Counted from the stretch's first letter, positions 10,611 to 20,639 are shown. The stretch: DNA of 64,000 nt from Agrypnia vestita (GCA_016648135.1 JADDOH010011087.1:1-64000), one strand, 5' to 3'. Numbers and translations are program-made. The notes: generated by a model from the letters alone, not told the origin.

Positions 10611-10921
10611 AGTTGTGATTTAAGTGAAAGTGCGAGGTTCAAATAGCCAAAAACTTTAAGTGCTCCCGGTGTGAAGTCCAAGCGACACTTAAAACATAAT
10701 TTGAATCTAATTCTTATGAAAACCGGGAAAAACCGCCAGGAAAAGTATTAATTCTAGTCGCGGGGACCGAATTCTGATAACTACAGGGTTATTTGGAAGA
10801 CATTAATAACTGCTCGAAGAATATGTTTTCTTCTTCTGTATGAAGGCTTGAACTTTGTGGTGACATTATTATTAAAATAAAACACAAATTACTTTGTTTT
10901 CACCACTTTATTAGATTAAAA

Positions 10922-10962
10922 AATCTACATGTTTCGAGAACAATGTTCTCTTCATCAGGATT
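10922..10962 (-). ncRNA. hammerhead-ribozyme-like motif (left arm of foldback B)
   Basis: Exact reverse complement of the motif at 11,013-11,053: AATC, CTGATGA, stem II GAGAAC-ATT-GTTCTC, GAAAC, AT, GTA, GATT. Confidence 0.45.
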
Positions 10963-11012
10963 ATTGTGTGCTAATCTTAAAAGTTGAAACAAGCAAATAT
11001 GTTATCCACAAT

Positions 11013-11053
11013 AATCCTGATGAAGAGAACATTGTTCTCGAAACATGTAGATT
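11013..11053 (+). ncRNA. hammerhead-ribozyme-like motif (right arm of foldback B)
   Basis: Reads AATC, CTGATGA (the CUGANGA core), extra A, stem II GAGAAC-ATT-GTTCTC (6 perfect pairs), GAAAC, AT, GTA, then GATT. AATC/GATT can pair as stem I, and GTA would be the cleavage triplet. Stem III would be only two pairs (CA/UG) without a loop, as in minimal hammerheads thought to act as dimers. The extra A between the core and stem II departs from the consensus. No activity can be claimed. Confidence 0.45.
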
Positions 11054-11570
11054 TTTTAATCTAATATAGTGGTGAAAACAAAGTAATTTGTGTTTTATTT
11101 TAACATTAATAACCTCGCAGGACTATATTCCTGCCATGATTATGAGTCGAAAATCTTCAAGCTTTCATGACCTAATGTCAGTAGTTATGGAGATATGCAA
11201 TATCAAAGTTTGCATTTTTTTTTTCAATATTTCTGACTTCATTACAATAACTTATATCGAATATCAAAAGTTCATTCCCTTTAATACACGTCAAATAAAA
11301 ACCTTCGAATTCCAATTGGAAAATTTTCAGGTTTTTTAGCATTTTATTTAACTTGTATTGAAACGAATGAATTTTTCGTAATCGATATAAGTTACTGTAA
11401 GGATAGTCCAACGTTTTACAAAAAACAATTAAGAAATATTGAAAAAAAATGCAAACTTTGATGTCGCATATCTTCATAACTGTTGATATCCATGATAGAT
11501 GGAACATTTTCAACTCATAATCAAGGCAGGAATATAGTCCTGCGAGGTTGTGTTTTCCAAATAACCCTGT

Positions 11571-12499
11571 CGCCAACGCCAAAACGCGTCTTTCACGCCA
11601 TCTGCAGAATTGCAAAGAGTGCAGTATCAACATTTTAACATGCACAGTAAGAAGACGTCGCCTATATTCTGGATTGCGGAATTGCAAAGCGAGAATGAAA
11701 TCATGGCTCTCTAAGAGAGAATATGTTATCTTCAAGTTTCGTGAGTTTCAGAATCCCTCATTGATGGGTGAAATGATAAGCAGTCAATGAGAAATTCTGA
11801 TGCTCTCTAAACTTGAGTAGTAAAATATGAAATCGTAATTAAACTCACGTATAGATAACATGGTTCATGTTTTTCACCAAATTTAATTGTTTTATTTATT
11901 TATTTTGATATTGATACATGCCGGTAGGAAAAGGAGCCAGCCATCTCACTAGGAAGAACGAAGAACCTGTGCCGAAATGAGCAGCTTACAATATAGTGAG
12001 AACAAAATAATATTATAAATAAAAACAAAATATTGAGGACATAAATATAAAACATGGATAGTAAAGACAGTAGATATTATTGAATACAAAAGCAATAGTG
12101 AAAGTAAAAAGAATATGTAAAGAATCATATGTGTGGACTGTAACATGTAGATATTACTGAATACCAAAGCAATACCAAATTAAACAAAATGTGTTCGGGT
12201 AAATTACATAATTTAAAAAAATACTTGTTTTTGGCAGTTGGGTATTTGGGCAGTTGGATTAACCTGACCATTCCATGTCTTTCGTGGCCACCATTTATTT
12301 CTGGCGCCGTCAACATCTTTCTAACCATTATTTTTTCATGCATTCGCTCAATATGACCAAACCGCCTATGCGACTCTTATTTAATTCCATTCCAGTTTAA
12401 ATATAACTGAAAAAAATTTTTTTTTTTAAATCATTAGTTGATTTTTATTATCCAGTGTAAAAAGAGACTCAGGTGTACATCCATAGTCCGGATGATTAC
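11571..12499. other. intron sequence, no feature recognised
   Basis: Intron between exons 2 and 3 of GMC gene 1. AT-rich, with no repeat or coding signal that I can name. Confidence 0.5.
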
Positions 12500-12727
12500 C
12501 TAAACAGACGCCGGCCTGCTTCTCCAGCCTGTACCCCCAGTTGTAGTCGGTGTGCTGGAAGTACGCAGCCAGGAGGGGAATGTCCGTCAGCAGGGACTCG
12601 GGTCCGCCGGCCTCCAGCAGCAGCACGCTCCACCTGCCGCCCTCGGACAGCCGGCTGGCCAGGGTGCAGCCGGTGGAACCAGCGCCGACTATGACGAAGT
12701 CGTACTCCTTGAGCGGCGCGTGTACCC
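12500..12727 (-). CDS. GMC oxidoreductase gene 1, exon 2 (FAD-binding Rossmann motif)
   Basis: A 228-bp exon between the acceptor TTATATTTTCAG|GG and the donor GTTTAG|GTAATC. It reads (G)VHAPLKEYDFVIVGAGSTG, then CTLASRLSEGGRWSVLLLEA. It continues as GGPESLLTDIPLLAAYFQHT and DYNWGYRLEKQAGVCL(G). VIVGAGSTGCTLASRL is the GxGxxG dinucleotide-binding motif that holds the ADP part of FAD, followed by the LLLEAGG acidic end of the second beta strand. The exon is markedly GC-richer than the flanking introns. Both phases fit the neighbouring exons. Confidence 0.95.
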
Positions 12728-12959
12728 CTGAAAATATAAGTTCCTGCGGTGAGTTTCATCACGACCAGCGTGCGTATTGCGCATTGCACCTAACCTTACC
12801 GTAGAACCTCCAGTCGTCTGCCGAATCTTTTCTGTACAACGCGGTAGAACACGAGTATGGAAATCTTGTGCGGGACGGGTATTAAAATTTTTTACGTAAA
12901 TATTTTTTAATAACAAAAAAGTAATAAAACTCAACCACTTAATATAAATAAAAATACAA

Positions 12960-13388
12960 GTTTATTAATATACAATACTATGATTCTTCCGCACATAGAT
13001 TATTGTTCCAGTATATTATTTATAAGCAACGAAGGAATGCTAAAGAAACTACAAATAGTACAAAACAGAACGATGCGCATAATACTGAAGTGTAATAGAA
13101 GAAGTAAAATAACAAAAATGTTGAATGCCCTAGGACTGGAAACTGTAAATCAAAGAATAATATATAATGTAATGGTGCAAATATTTAAAATTAAACATGG
13201 ATTAGTAGCCAAATACTTTGATGACAGGATGAAGCTGAGAATATAAGAAGGTTTAAACTGAAGTGCAAAAATTTTATTATAAAAACTTTTAAATGATTAG
13301 ATGGAATGCAATATGTCTAAGTGAAATCATAAATTAGCCCACACAACATTATGTGTGGAACTAAATTATTAAGATAAATAAAATAAAT
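12960..13388 (+). mobile_element. LINE 3' fragment
   Basis: Open stretch 12,980-13,246 reads MILPHIDYCSSILFISNEGM, then LQIVQNRTMRIILKCNRRSK. This is the C-terminal region typical of Jockey/CR1-like LINE reverse transcriptases. It is followed by a short 3' UTR ending in TAAATAAAATAAATA. The mariner copy 2 is inserted in this tail. 5'-truncated. Confidence 0.75.
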
Positions 13389-13389
13389 A

Positions 13390-14462
13390 TTAGGTCCTTA
13401 CATATGAAATTGATGTTTTGCCGTACTGGCAAATTTGATCTCAAATATCTTCTCTTTGGTTAGGAATTCCAAATCCAAATTTATACAGCTATTTACTCAT
13501 GTATTTGTGTTTTGAAAATTATAATTCATTTGTTTTTTCCTCAATTGTTTTTTTCTTTGCGTCACTCAGTTTACAAAATGAAAAACTTGAAATATCGCGT
13601 TATTTACGAGTACGAGTTCCACCGTGGCACCAGTGCTGCAGAAACGGCTCGAAGGATTAATGATGTGTATGGCGACGGTGCCGCAAAAGAAAACACAGTG
13701 CGTTTTTGGTTCCAACGTTTTCGTTCTGGAAATTTCGACCTGCAGAACAAGCCCCGTGGACGGCCGGAGACCAAAGTTGATAATGAAGAATTGAAGGCTA
13801 TTGTGGAAGCGGATCCATCGCAAAACACATCCGAGTTAGCTGCAGGCTGCGGTGTTAGTGATAAAACTATTTTAATCCACTTGAAGCAAATTGGTAAGGT
13901 GAAAAAGCTTGAAAGGTGGGTACCTCACGAATTGAGTGAAGCAAATCAACCAGCGCGTTGATTTTAAATCTTAAATCTGGCCAGTACGATTACGGCAGAT
14001 GTCTATTGTCAGCAACTGCAAACCATGATGGAAAAGCTAGCTGCTAAACAACCGAGGCTGGTTAATCGCTCTAGGCCACTGCTGCTTCATGATAACGCTA
14101 GACCACACACTGCACAACAGACGGCTACCAAATTAGAGGAGCTTCAATTGGAATGTCTAAGACATCCACCGTACTCTCCGGACCTTGCCCCAACAGATTA
14201 CCATTTTTTTCGAAATTTGGATAACTTCTTGCAAAGGAAAAAATTCAACTCCGATGGGGCAGTCCAAACCGCCTTCAAAGATTTTATTGATTCCAGTCCG
14301 AATGGTTTTTTTAGTAAAGGGTTCGATGAACTACCTATGAGATGGCAAAAGTGCATAGATAGCAATGGTACATACTTTGATTAAATAAATATATTATAAT
14401 AAAAAAAAATCGGCTTTATGTTCCTCCCATACTAAACGCCAATTTCATATGTAAGGACCTAA
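13390..14462 (+). mobile_element. mariner transposon, copy 2, internally deleted
   Basis: Complete at both ends: TTAGGTCCTTACATATGAAA at 13,390 and its inverse TTTCATATGTAAGGACCTAA ending 14,462, flanked by TA (13,388-13,389 and 14,463-14,464). At 1,073 bp it is shorter than a full mariner because the middle of the transposase is missing. It lies in the intron between exons 1 and 2 of GMC gene 1. Confidence 0.97.
13578..14384 (+). pseudogene. mariner transposase with internal deletion
   Basis: The N-terminal DNA-binding part is open from the ATG at 13,578 to 13,961 (through WVPHELSEANQ). About 230 bp present in copy 1 (about 345-580 there) is then replaced by a short unrelated join (TTGATTTTAAATCTTAAATC). 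The first catalytic Asp segment is therefore gone. The C-terminal part (about 13,980-14,384) keeps HDNARPH and YSPDLAPTDYHFF, with the second and third catalytic Asp, and ends DSNGTYFD at TAA. It cannot make an active transposase, but its ends could be moved by one supplied elsewhere. Confidence 0.93.
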
Positions 14463-14464
14463 TA

Positions 14465-15205
14465 TGTATTTCGTGGTGTAAGGCAGATGTCTAATTATTA
14501 TAATTTAGAAAAAATCTATACCTTGTTTTATTACAACAAAGGATACACGTATTATCGGCACCCTTGCATTAGCCGCTCGGAATTGTATATGTGCAAAAAT
14601 GTACGGGAATGTGTTAAAAATGTATTTTTACAGCTAATATGCCTTTATACAAGCACTCTAATATTTTAATGACAATGTGGAAAGAAAGTAAGGTAAGGTA
14701 GTTTAAAACATGTATATGTTTAGGGAATTGAAGAAATCCAGTTGAAATGATGTGTTTTATGGGTTTACTATTAGGTATTTTCGACTATAACTAATGTTTA
14801 TCATGGTACAGCATCTAGCGATGACACCCAATAATACCTATAAGAAAATGTTTTTGAAAAATTATATAAGTGATATAAAGGCGCGCATTTCAACTGATTC
14901 AACTGGCTGTTGCACTTAACGCTGAACGAGTTGAAGTGTAGTTGACCTTGATTAGTGGCCCGTCTGATTTCTCAAAATATTCCAACAAAAATAAGTTTAC
15001 ATACTACAGAATGTGCATTCTGTATGATGAAGTGTATATTTTTTATAAAAGTATAGTCTTTAAATCTGTTAAGTATTCTGTCATACTTACACGATGTTTC
15101 CAGGCGACAGCAAGTATGTTATCTAGTTACCATCCATAACATTTTCTACAAGTCGTACTTTTTAAATTTTTTTTTAAATATTCCTATTACGTGATCATTA
15201 ACTAC
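14465..15205. other. intron sequence, no feature recognised
   Basis: AT-rich intronic sequence, without an open frame or repeat that I can interpret. Confidence 0.5.
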
Positions 15206-15337
15206 ATATAATCATTAAACAAATTTTTATTAATCAATTAGAAATAAATACAGAAAAATAAAACTAACGAAAAAATATTTCGTTAATTTGATTTTTCTGC
15301 ATGTCTTTGCTAATTGATTAATAAAAATTTGTTTAGT
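15206..15337. mobile_element. short inverted-repeat MITE (AATCAATTAG family)
   Basis: The left arm TAAACAAATTTTTATTAATC(AATTAG) is repeated inverted at the right (CTAATTGATTAATAAAAATT). The AACGAAAAAATATTTCGTTA core is itself palindromic. Relatives with tRNA-like inserts are at 37,284-37,412 and 37,795-37,920. Confidence 0.75.
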
Positions 15338-15839
15338 AATTTACAGAACTTCGTTCTGAACTTCGTTCTGAACTTCGCAATAATAATGTGTTTTCTTTAA
15401 TATACAAATAATTACACCAATTCTCTCGTTTAATAACTTTGCCTGTTATAAAGGGTTAAGTATTATTGTATTGGCCGCCAACATTTTATCATCACAAGTT
15501 TAATTTAGATTTTGTCGTCTTATTTTAAGATGTGTTTAGGCTATTTTTAGCGATCATTTCCTCAACAATATTATGTAGAATAAGACGGCATCTGGCGCCC
15601 CATTAGCTCTCTTGTATAATTAACCAGACGCAATAAAGAATTCACACTAGAAACATTTTTGTTATTTTAATCTGTGGTTTACGACTCATTGAATATTCCC
15701 AGAAATATCAAATATACAGATGGGTCTGCGACTCTTGCAGTGCACCACCGAGAGTGAGGTCGCAATATATTATTGTTATTTACTCAAGCTTTAGTATTTT
15801 TTTATATGTTTCACTGTAGTCGACTTTTCATCGAGGGAA

Positions 15840-16440
15840 GTAACCCCCTCAAATAAAAAGTTGTCGGAGTCAAGCAATTATAAAAAAACGCTTCATCATA
15901 TATACCACCTGAATCTAGGAATACTAGAAGCACAACATCGGGAAATGTTTTAGTGCCGAAAATGAAGACAAAATTTGGCCAACGCTTTTTCATGTTCTGT
16001 GCTTCAAGAATCTACAATATATTGCCATCGGACATTAAAGGGTTAAAAGTGAAACATTCATTTAAACAGAAGTTAACAAAGTGGTTACTAAATGTAGGTA
16101 GACTCAAAAACGATAGCAATGTGTCAAATTTGACAGCCTAGATTCTATTGTAAATCGTTTTTGTGTGTATTTTAATTCAAATACCTTCTCTAAATATGAT
16201 TTGATTTTTTTTTATGTGATGTGAATTACACGTAATATGTTTTGATTTTATCTCTATCTGAAGTGAATTTGTTAAGTGCACTTTATAATTATTACACACT
16301 TATTATACACTAATTATTAACTGAATTTCAAAAACAATACAGGTTGTTCTTTAGAACAGACTAGTCTAGTTAAGCCTTTACCTTTTCTATGTAAAAAATA
16401 ATTTAGAATAAATAAAATAAAAAAAATAAAAAAATTATTA
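15840..16440 (+). mobile_element. LINE 3' end adjoining exon 1
   Basis: Open stretch 15,953-16,141 reads PKMKTKFGQRFFMFCASRIY and NILPSDIKGLKVKHSFKQKL. This is the usual last segment of Jockey/CR1-type LINE proteins ('LWNSLP..IR...SFK..LK..L'). The 3' UTR ends in an A/T tail at about 16,405-16,440, only about 16 bp from the exon 1 splice donor. 5'-truncated, with a frame break before 15,950. Confidence 0.75.
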
Positions 16441-16457
16441 CTGAATTGTTCACTGAC

Positions 16458-16776
16458 CTGGCGGCAAAGGGTAGCTGTCTCTCAAGAAGTCGAAGAGGTC
16501 TCCTCCGTTCGGCCTGTAACTGCTCGACGGGCTCATCCTCATCACGCCGAAGATACCCGAGGACACGTGGGAGAAGAGCAGCCTGCCCTGTCTGGAGCTC
16601 GGCGTTCGATCCTCTTCGCTTTCGGTGAACGGCTCCTCCGAAAGTTCTGCCGAATCGTACCCCTCTGTGGGGGGAGAATCCGTGTCCTGCGCCGCGGCAC
16701 CCCTCCAAAATATGAACACAATAGCCACAAGCAACGCGCGCCTCACTAGACACATTTTCGCGTAAGAAAAAAACAT
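16458..16776 (-). CDS. GMC oxidoreductase gene 1, exon 1 (signal peptide), partial gene
   Basis: First coding exon of a secreted FAD-dependent GMC oxidoreductase (glucose-dehydrogenase-like; the family oxidises alcohols or sugars with FAD, and the substrate here is unknown). Two in-frame ATGs are possible, at 16,776 (MFFSYAKM) and 16,755 (MCLVRRALLVAIVFIFW). The second puts a basic N-terminus and hydrophobic core directly at the start of a signal peptide ending near GAAAQ, so I favour it. An acidic, low-complexity linker follows (SAELSEEPFTESEEDRTPSS), then DLFDFLRDSYPLPPG before the donor CCAG|GTCAGT. Joined with exons 2-4 it gives about 260 of the roughly 600 residues usual for the family. 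The rest must lie left of the window or be lost. An upstream TATA box or promoter was not recognised. The exon 1 to exon 2 link rests on phase plus the 'PLPPG...YDFVIVGAG' family layout. Confidence 0.85.
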
Positions 16777-17526
16777 CTTGATCTCCAGGGTGGAGCGGAC
16801 ACACCTTCGCAAGACGCTGCGAGCGTCCGTAATGAAACAAGTTTCGTAGTACTCTTATATTTATTCGTGTTTATTTAAATGATAACACAAGATGGTTACT
16901 ATATCGCGAATACTAAACATAACAATAAAATTCCAACGCCAAGGCACACTGTCAAAATATTCTAATTTAAAAATTCACAATTCTTTCTGCGGAATGTCAT
17001 CTCATCGAAACATTCGGCTAATACCGACTTCGTTGTACAGCATAGATTGATTAATATATGTACTAAAAAAAACACCATTCTTCAGCCTGCTCCTTGATGA
17101 AGTTAACGGTATAATTTTGTACGTATAATTTTCCCACCGGTTGTCTGGTATTTAAACAAATCGCGCATTCATTTGACAGCCTTGCCAAACATTTATTTTA
17201 TATATAATAATGATTTAATCAAAACAGACCGGTACGTTATTCTTTGAGGTAACAGTATTTAAACAGTTTTAGTAAAAGGGGTTAAACTGTGATATTAGTT
17301 TTATGTAAGTATGAAGTTGGCCAACGTAGACCGATGCGAGTAACGTTAACAAATAGTGAAAGAAGTTAAATGACATTTTAATTGAGTCATGAAAATTACC
17401 ACACCACGATTTAACAGCTTCAAAATAAGAAATTATTTATATGTATGTTATGTATATAATGTATATTTTGTGTATATAATTTTTCTTTTATGAATCCACA
17501 TAGTTAATTCTATAACTTATTATACT
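16777..17526. other. 5' flank of GMC gene 1, no feature recognised
   Basis: Contains whatever 5' UTR and promoter the gene has. I see no clear TATA box or other element. Confidence 0.4.
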
Positions 17527-18044
17527 GGTGTACCAGAGCTATCAGCAGAAACTTGACCGGTAGATTCCTGCATATGTTATAAGTCTAAAACGTTCAAGCA
17601 ACCATGACCTAATAGTTATGGAGATATGCAATATCAAAGTTTGCATTTTTTTTACAATATTTCTGACTTATTTTTTGCAAAAAGTTGAACTATCATTACA
17701 GTAACTTAAGTCGATTATGAAAAATTCATTCGCTTTAATACAAGTCGAATAAAATGATAAAAATCGTGCAAAAATTGAAAAAAGTTTTTTTTTTTACAAG
17801 GTTTTTATTATTTTATTTTAGTTTTATTCAAGAAAATAAATTTTTCATGATCGATATAAGTTACTGTAATAATAGTATAACTTTTTTCAAAAAATTAGTC
17901 AGAAGTATTGAGAAAAAAATGCAAATTTGATATTGCACATCTCCATAACAATTGATATCATATGATGGTTGCCTGAACATTTTACACTCATGACATAGGC
18001 AGAAATCTACCGGCCAAGTTTCTGCTGCTAGCTCTGGTACACTC
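17527..18044. mobile_element. foldback element A, copy 2
   Basis: Inverted arms of about 250 bp. The outer ends are GTGTACCAGAGCTATCAGCA (17,527) and TGCTAGCTCTGGTACACTCT (to 18,044). The inner arms share GGAGATATGCAATATCAAAG with copy 1, but the outer about 50 bp are unrelated to copy 1's CAGGGTTATTTGG ends. The family therefore has interchangeable termini. Confidence 0.85.
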
Positions 18045-18180
18045 TGTATATGAGAGAATTAGAAGCAAAAGTTCCACTATCTAATACACGATATTTAGAT
18101 AAACGTTGTTGTAACTGTCAGTTATCAATGGCGAAATTGACACTCTTTGCTACATAATCATTTTCTAACACATCGCCCTA

Positions 18181-18480
18181 ATGTTTTGCACTGGGTCCTC
18201 AACAACCTTACTAAATTTAATTAATGCCGAACATTCTGTTATGTATAAATAAATTTATTATGACTATTGAGTTTTTTTTTAAGTAAGCAAAGTCTATAAA
18301 AAGAATTTGACATTTTGAATTCAGAAAACTTATGTTTTGCACTGGGTCCTCAACAACCTTACTAAATTTGATTAATGCCGAACATTCTGTTTTGTATAAA
18401 TAAATTTATTATGGCTATGGAGTTTTTTTTAAGTAAGCAAAGTCTATAAAAAGAATTTGACATTTTGAATTCAGAAAACG
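18181..18480. repeat. tandem duplication, two 151-bp units
   Basis: The unit starts ATGTTTTGCACTGGGTCCTC at 18,181 and again at 18,332, and ends ...TTTTGAATTCAGAAAAC. The copies differ at only about five positions, so the duplication is recent. Confidence 0.95.
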
Positions 18481-18621
18481 GTTATAATTAACATAATGAC
18501 TTTATCTTAATGAAAGAGCTTATAATAGTAAGCAATCATTTAATAATAAACATATGAAAAATAAGTTCCAATATTCTTAATATTATTAATATTTAAGGCA
18601 TTAACTTTGTGGTTAGACATT

Positions 18622-18815
18622 ATAACAGATTGTTAGTTAACTTAGTAAAAACCACTATCAGATTTTAGGTCTACCGGTTTCGAGACGTCACGTACCCGTC
18701 ACTTCGTCAGGACCAACACTACACTACTATATTCACAACACTATACACCCCAACCATAGTATTGTTACACTTTCACCAATATTGATCACATACGTGTTAA
18801 TCTTGTCAGAGACAT
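18622..18815 (-). repeat. hammerhead-motif repeat, copy 2
   Basis: Same family and orientation as 6,877-7,080. It starts TAACAGATTGTTAGTTAACT and shares CACAACACTA and ACCATAGTATTGTTACACTT. Confidence 0.75.
18668..18714 (-). ncRNA. hammerhead-ribozyme-like motif
   Basis: Minus strand: GGTC, CTGACGA, a stem II region (AGTGACGGGTACGTGACGTC, then T), CGAAAC, CG, GTA, GACC. Stem I GGTC/GACC pairs perfectly here, better than in copy 1. Stem II carries a small insertion relative to copy 1 (GTCAC in place of the simple hairpin). Confidence 0.4.
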
Positions 18816-20050
18816 GTGCATGCTTGTCTTGCATAGCAGTGACAAGGAAGAGGAAACATCGGCGTTAATTTTCGACATCCGTATTTCTTTCCCCTTCTTT
18901 CCTTTTTGAATTTACAGTCCATTAATTTTCGTTCCACTCCCTTACCCCCCTATTTACCTACATCCCATCTTCCACCCATCCATCCCCGTGCACGGCGATT
19001 CGCGACATGTACATTTTCAATTGTAAAATATACGATAAATAATGACGTATCTGCATGAAGCAGCATTGAAATGTTGCGATTTTCTGAAAATTGAAATGGA
19101 ATTGTTTAAAAAATGTAACGCAGAAAAAAAAAACGTTACACTTTCACCCAATTAGTATGTCAAAGGAAATTGATTCTTTCCTTTTTTACGTTTTATTCAA
19201 TTATTTCAATGTAAATTTTTATTATTTTTTTATGCTTTACTTTTGAACGTTGTGTATTCAAGGCGATCCTTGAAAACCGGAAACGAGTTTGCTTTCAATT
19301 CCGTTTTAACAGCGTACAGGAATCCTAACCCCCTCATTGGCTGTAGTCCTCTGCGTAAATATTTAAACAAATACTTTTAAACAAAATAAATATGTATATT
19401 TTAATATTTTGCTAGCTGTAACCCGTCATAAATGACGGTACTTTTACATTCCTAAAGAATAAGTATTTATTTCTTTTATATAAAAAATGAAAAAGAAATC
19501 GGACCGACAGGCAGACAGACAGATAAAGAAGTTATTATAATTGGGATTATTATGTGATAGCAATTAAATTATATATAATTTTATATGTTGTCAAAATAAC
19601 GGTTTTGTTAAGGATGTGGTTATTATTCAAATGATCAAAATAAACTGAGGACAAGGACTCTTTCGTATATGTCGTGTTTTCATTTATTTATTTAGAAGCG
19701 AACCACCGTATATCTAAGTATATTTATTTATTTTATTGAAAATAAAACAAAATAATAAAAGAAAAGATTATAAAAATAAACATATATCGGATAGACAAAT
19801 AAATGGAGCTGGACCAAGTCCTGTGGAAAATGCGTTAATAATGTATATCCTAGTCCATGGTAGAAAATGATTTACTTATATCCACTTTACATAAATATTG
19901 AAAGTTTAAAAACTGTAGCTAATTGGGAAGTTGGTGAAAAATCAATCACAAGATTCCACCACAAACAGCAACAAACAACGTAAAAAAGGCTTAATGTAAC
20001 ACATATTTCGAAATAAAAACACTTTTTTTTTAAGTTGTCCATTTTTAACT
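18816..20050. other. intergenic, mostly unassigned
   Basis: No coding signal. A C-rich stretch (about 18,930-18,995) and a short copy of the 'CGTCATAAATGACGGTAC' repeat end followed by GACAGGCAGACAGACAGAT (19,410-19,530) are the only recognisable pieces. Confidence 0.45.
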
Positions 20051-20079
20051 AACTTGTATTATCAATACAAGTTGTTTAT

Positions 20080-20122
20080 ATTGATAATGCCCTCCGAAAG
20101 GCGAAACGCGTCTAGAAAAAAT
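20080..20122 (+). repeat. degenerate hammerhead-like repeat end
   Basis: TTGATAATGCCCTCCGAAAG followed by GCGAAACGCGTCTAG. The CGAAAC-GC-GTC block is intact and a GCC/GGC stem II is possible, but the CUGANGA block is decayed (TTGATAA). Confidence 0.3.
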
Positions 20123-20294
20123 TAAAAACGTAGAACTTACTAGTATTAGTAACTAAAAACAACTCCAATCAAAATATAGATACCTCATTATCAATAGTGA
20201 AATGTGTATTGAATTATGGGAATGAAAAAGCTTTCGACTGCCGGTGGCGTTAGTATAAATACTACTCGCGTATGAAACAAATTGTGCAACTTAA

Positions 20295-20512
20295 ACATAT
20301 ATACAACTTAAACATTTACACAAGTAAAATTTGATAGATGAGGTAGTCCATCATGGGTGAAATTGGTGAACGTTACATTGTGTAAAGTTATCAACTTAAG
20401 CCAGCCGTACAATAGGTCGTACATCATAAAATACTTAAAAAGACTTCCATACCTATTTTCCCATATAAAAATATAGCTTCGTCTCTATGAGACATTATAA
20501 TATATATCTTGA
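20295..20512 (-). repeat. GTCTCATAGAGACGAAG-family half element
   Basis: Reverse-complement copy of the family at 4,584-4,800, from ATGATGGACTACCTCAT-like inner sequence to GTCTCTATGAGACATTATAA. Confidence 0.65.
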
Positions 20513-20639
20513 TTAAAAACAAGTGTTTTTATTTCCATATGTGTGATTATGGAGTTTTATAAATTTATCTCCGAAACAATAAACTAAATGTTACATTTGT
20601 GTCATCACAATTCCAACGTCATTAAATCTGAATATATAT

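Larger units (their letters stand above)
10809..11102. mobile_element. foldback element B, nested in A, carrying hammerhead-like motifs
   Basis: An insertion flanked by a 9-bp duplication ACATTAATA (10,800-10,808 and 11,103-11,111). Removing it restores the family-A sequence exactly. Inside are inverted arms of about 96 bp (10,873-10,968 and 11,007-11,102) with a single mismatch that I can see. Each arm contains a hammerhead-like core, one on each strand. About 64 bp of unique sequence precedes the left arm. The inverted-end arrangement and ribozyme-like core recall Penelope-like element ends, which is an inference. Confidence 0.8.
10783..11570. mobile_element. foldback element A, copy 1, interrupted by foldback B
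   Basis: The outer ends are ACAGGGTTATTTGGAAGA (10,783) and CCAAATAACCCTGT (to 11,570). The arms (about 11,103-11,330 and 11,340-11,570) are long inverted repeats sharing CCTCGCAGGACTATATTCCT and GGAGATATGCAATATCAAAG. The left arm is interrupted by 10,809-11,102. Related copies are at 17,527-18,044 (different termini), 24,720-24,900, 29,240-29,390 and 52,077-52,380. It is non-coding, and open frames across the arms are fortuitous. Confidence 0.85.

Noticed and set aside
11178..11735. 185-codon open frame on the minus strand
   Set aside because: Spans both arms and the loop of foldback element A; composition follows the inverted repeat.
12426..12626. Reading 12,426-12,626 as one frame that continues past 12,500
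   Set aside because: The family match stops at the GTTTAG|GTAATC donor; the sequence beyond is intronic.
16774..16812. Start of GMC gene 1 at 16,812 (TTG)
   Set aside because: Non-ATG start; an ATG with a proper signal peptide lies downstream at 16,755 (or 16,776).
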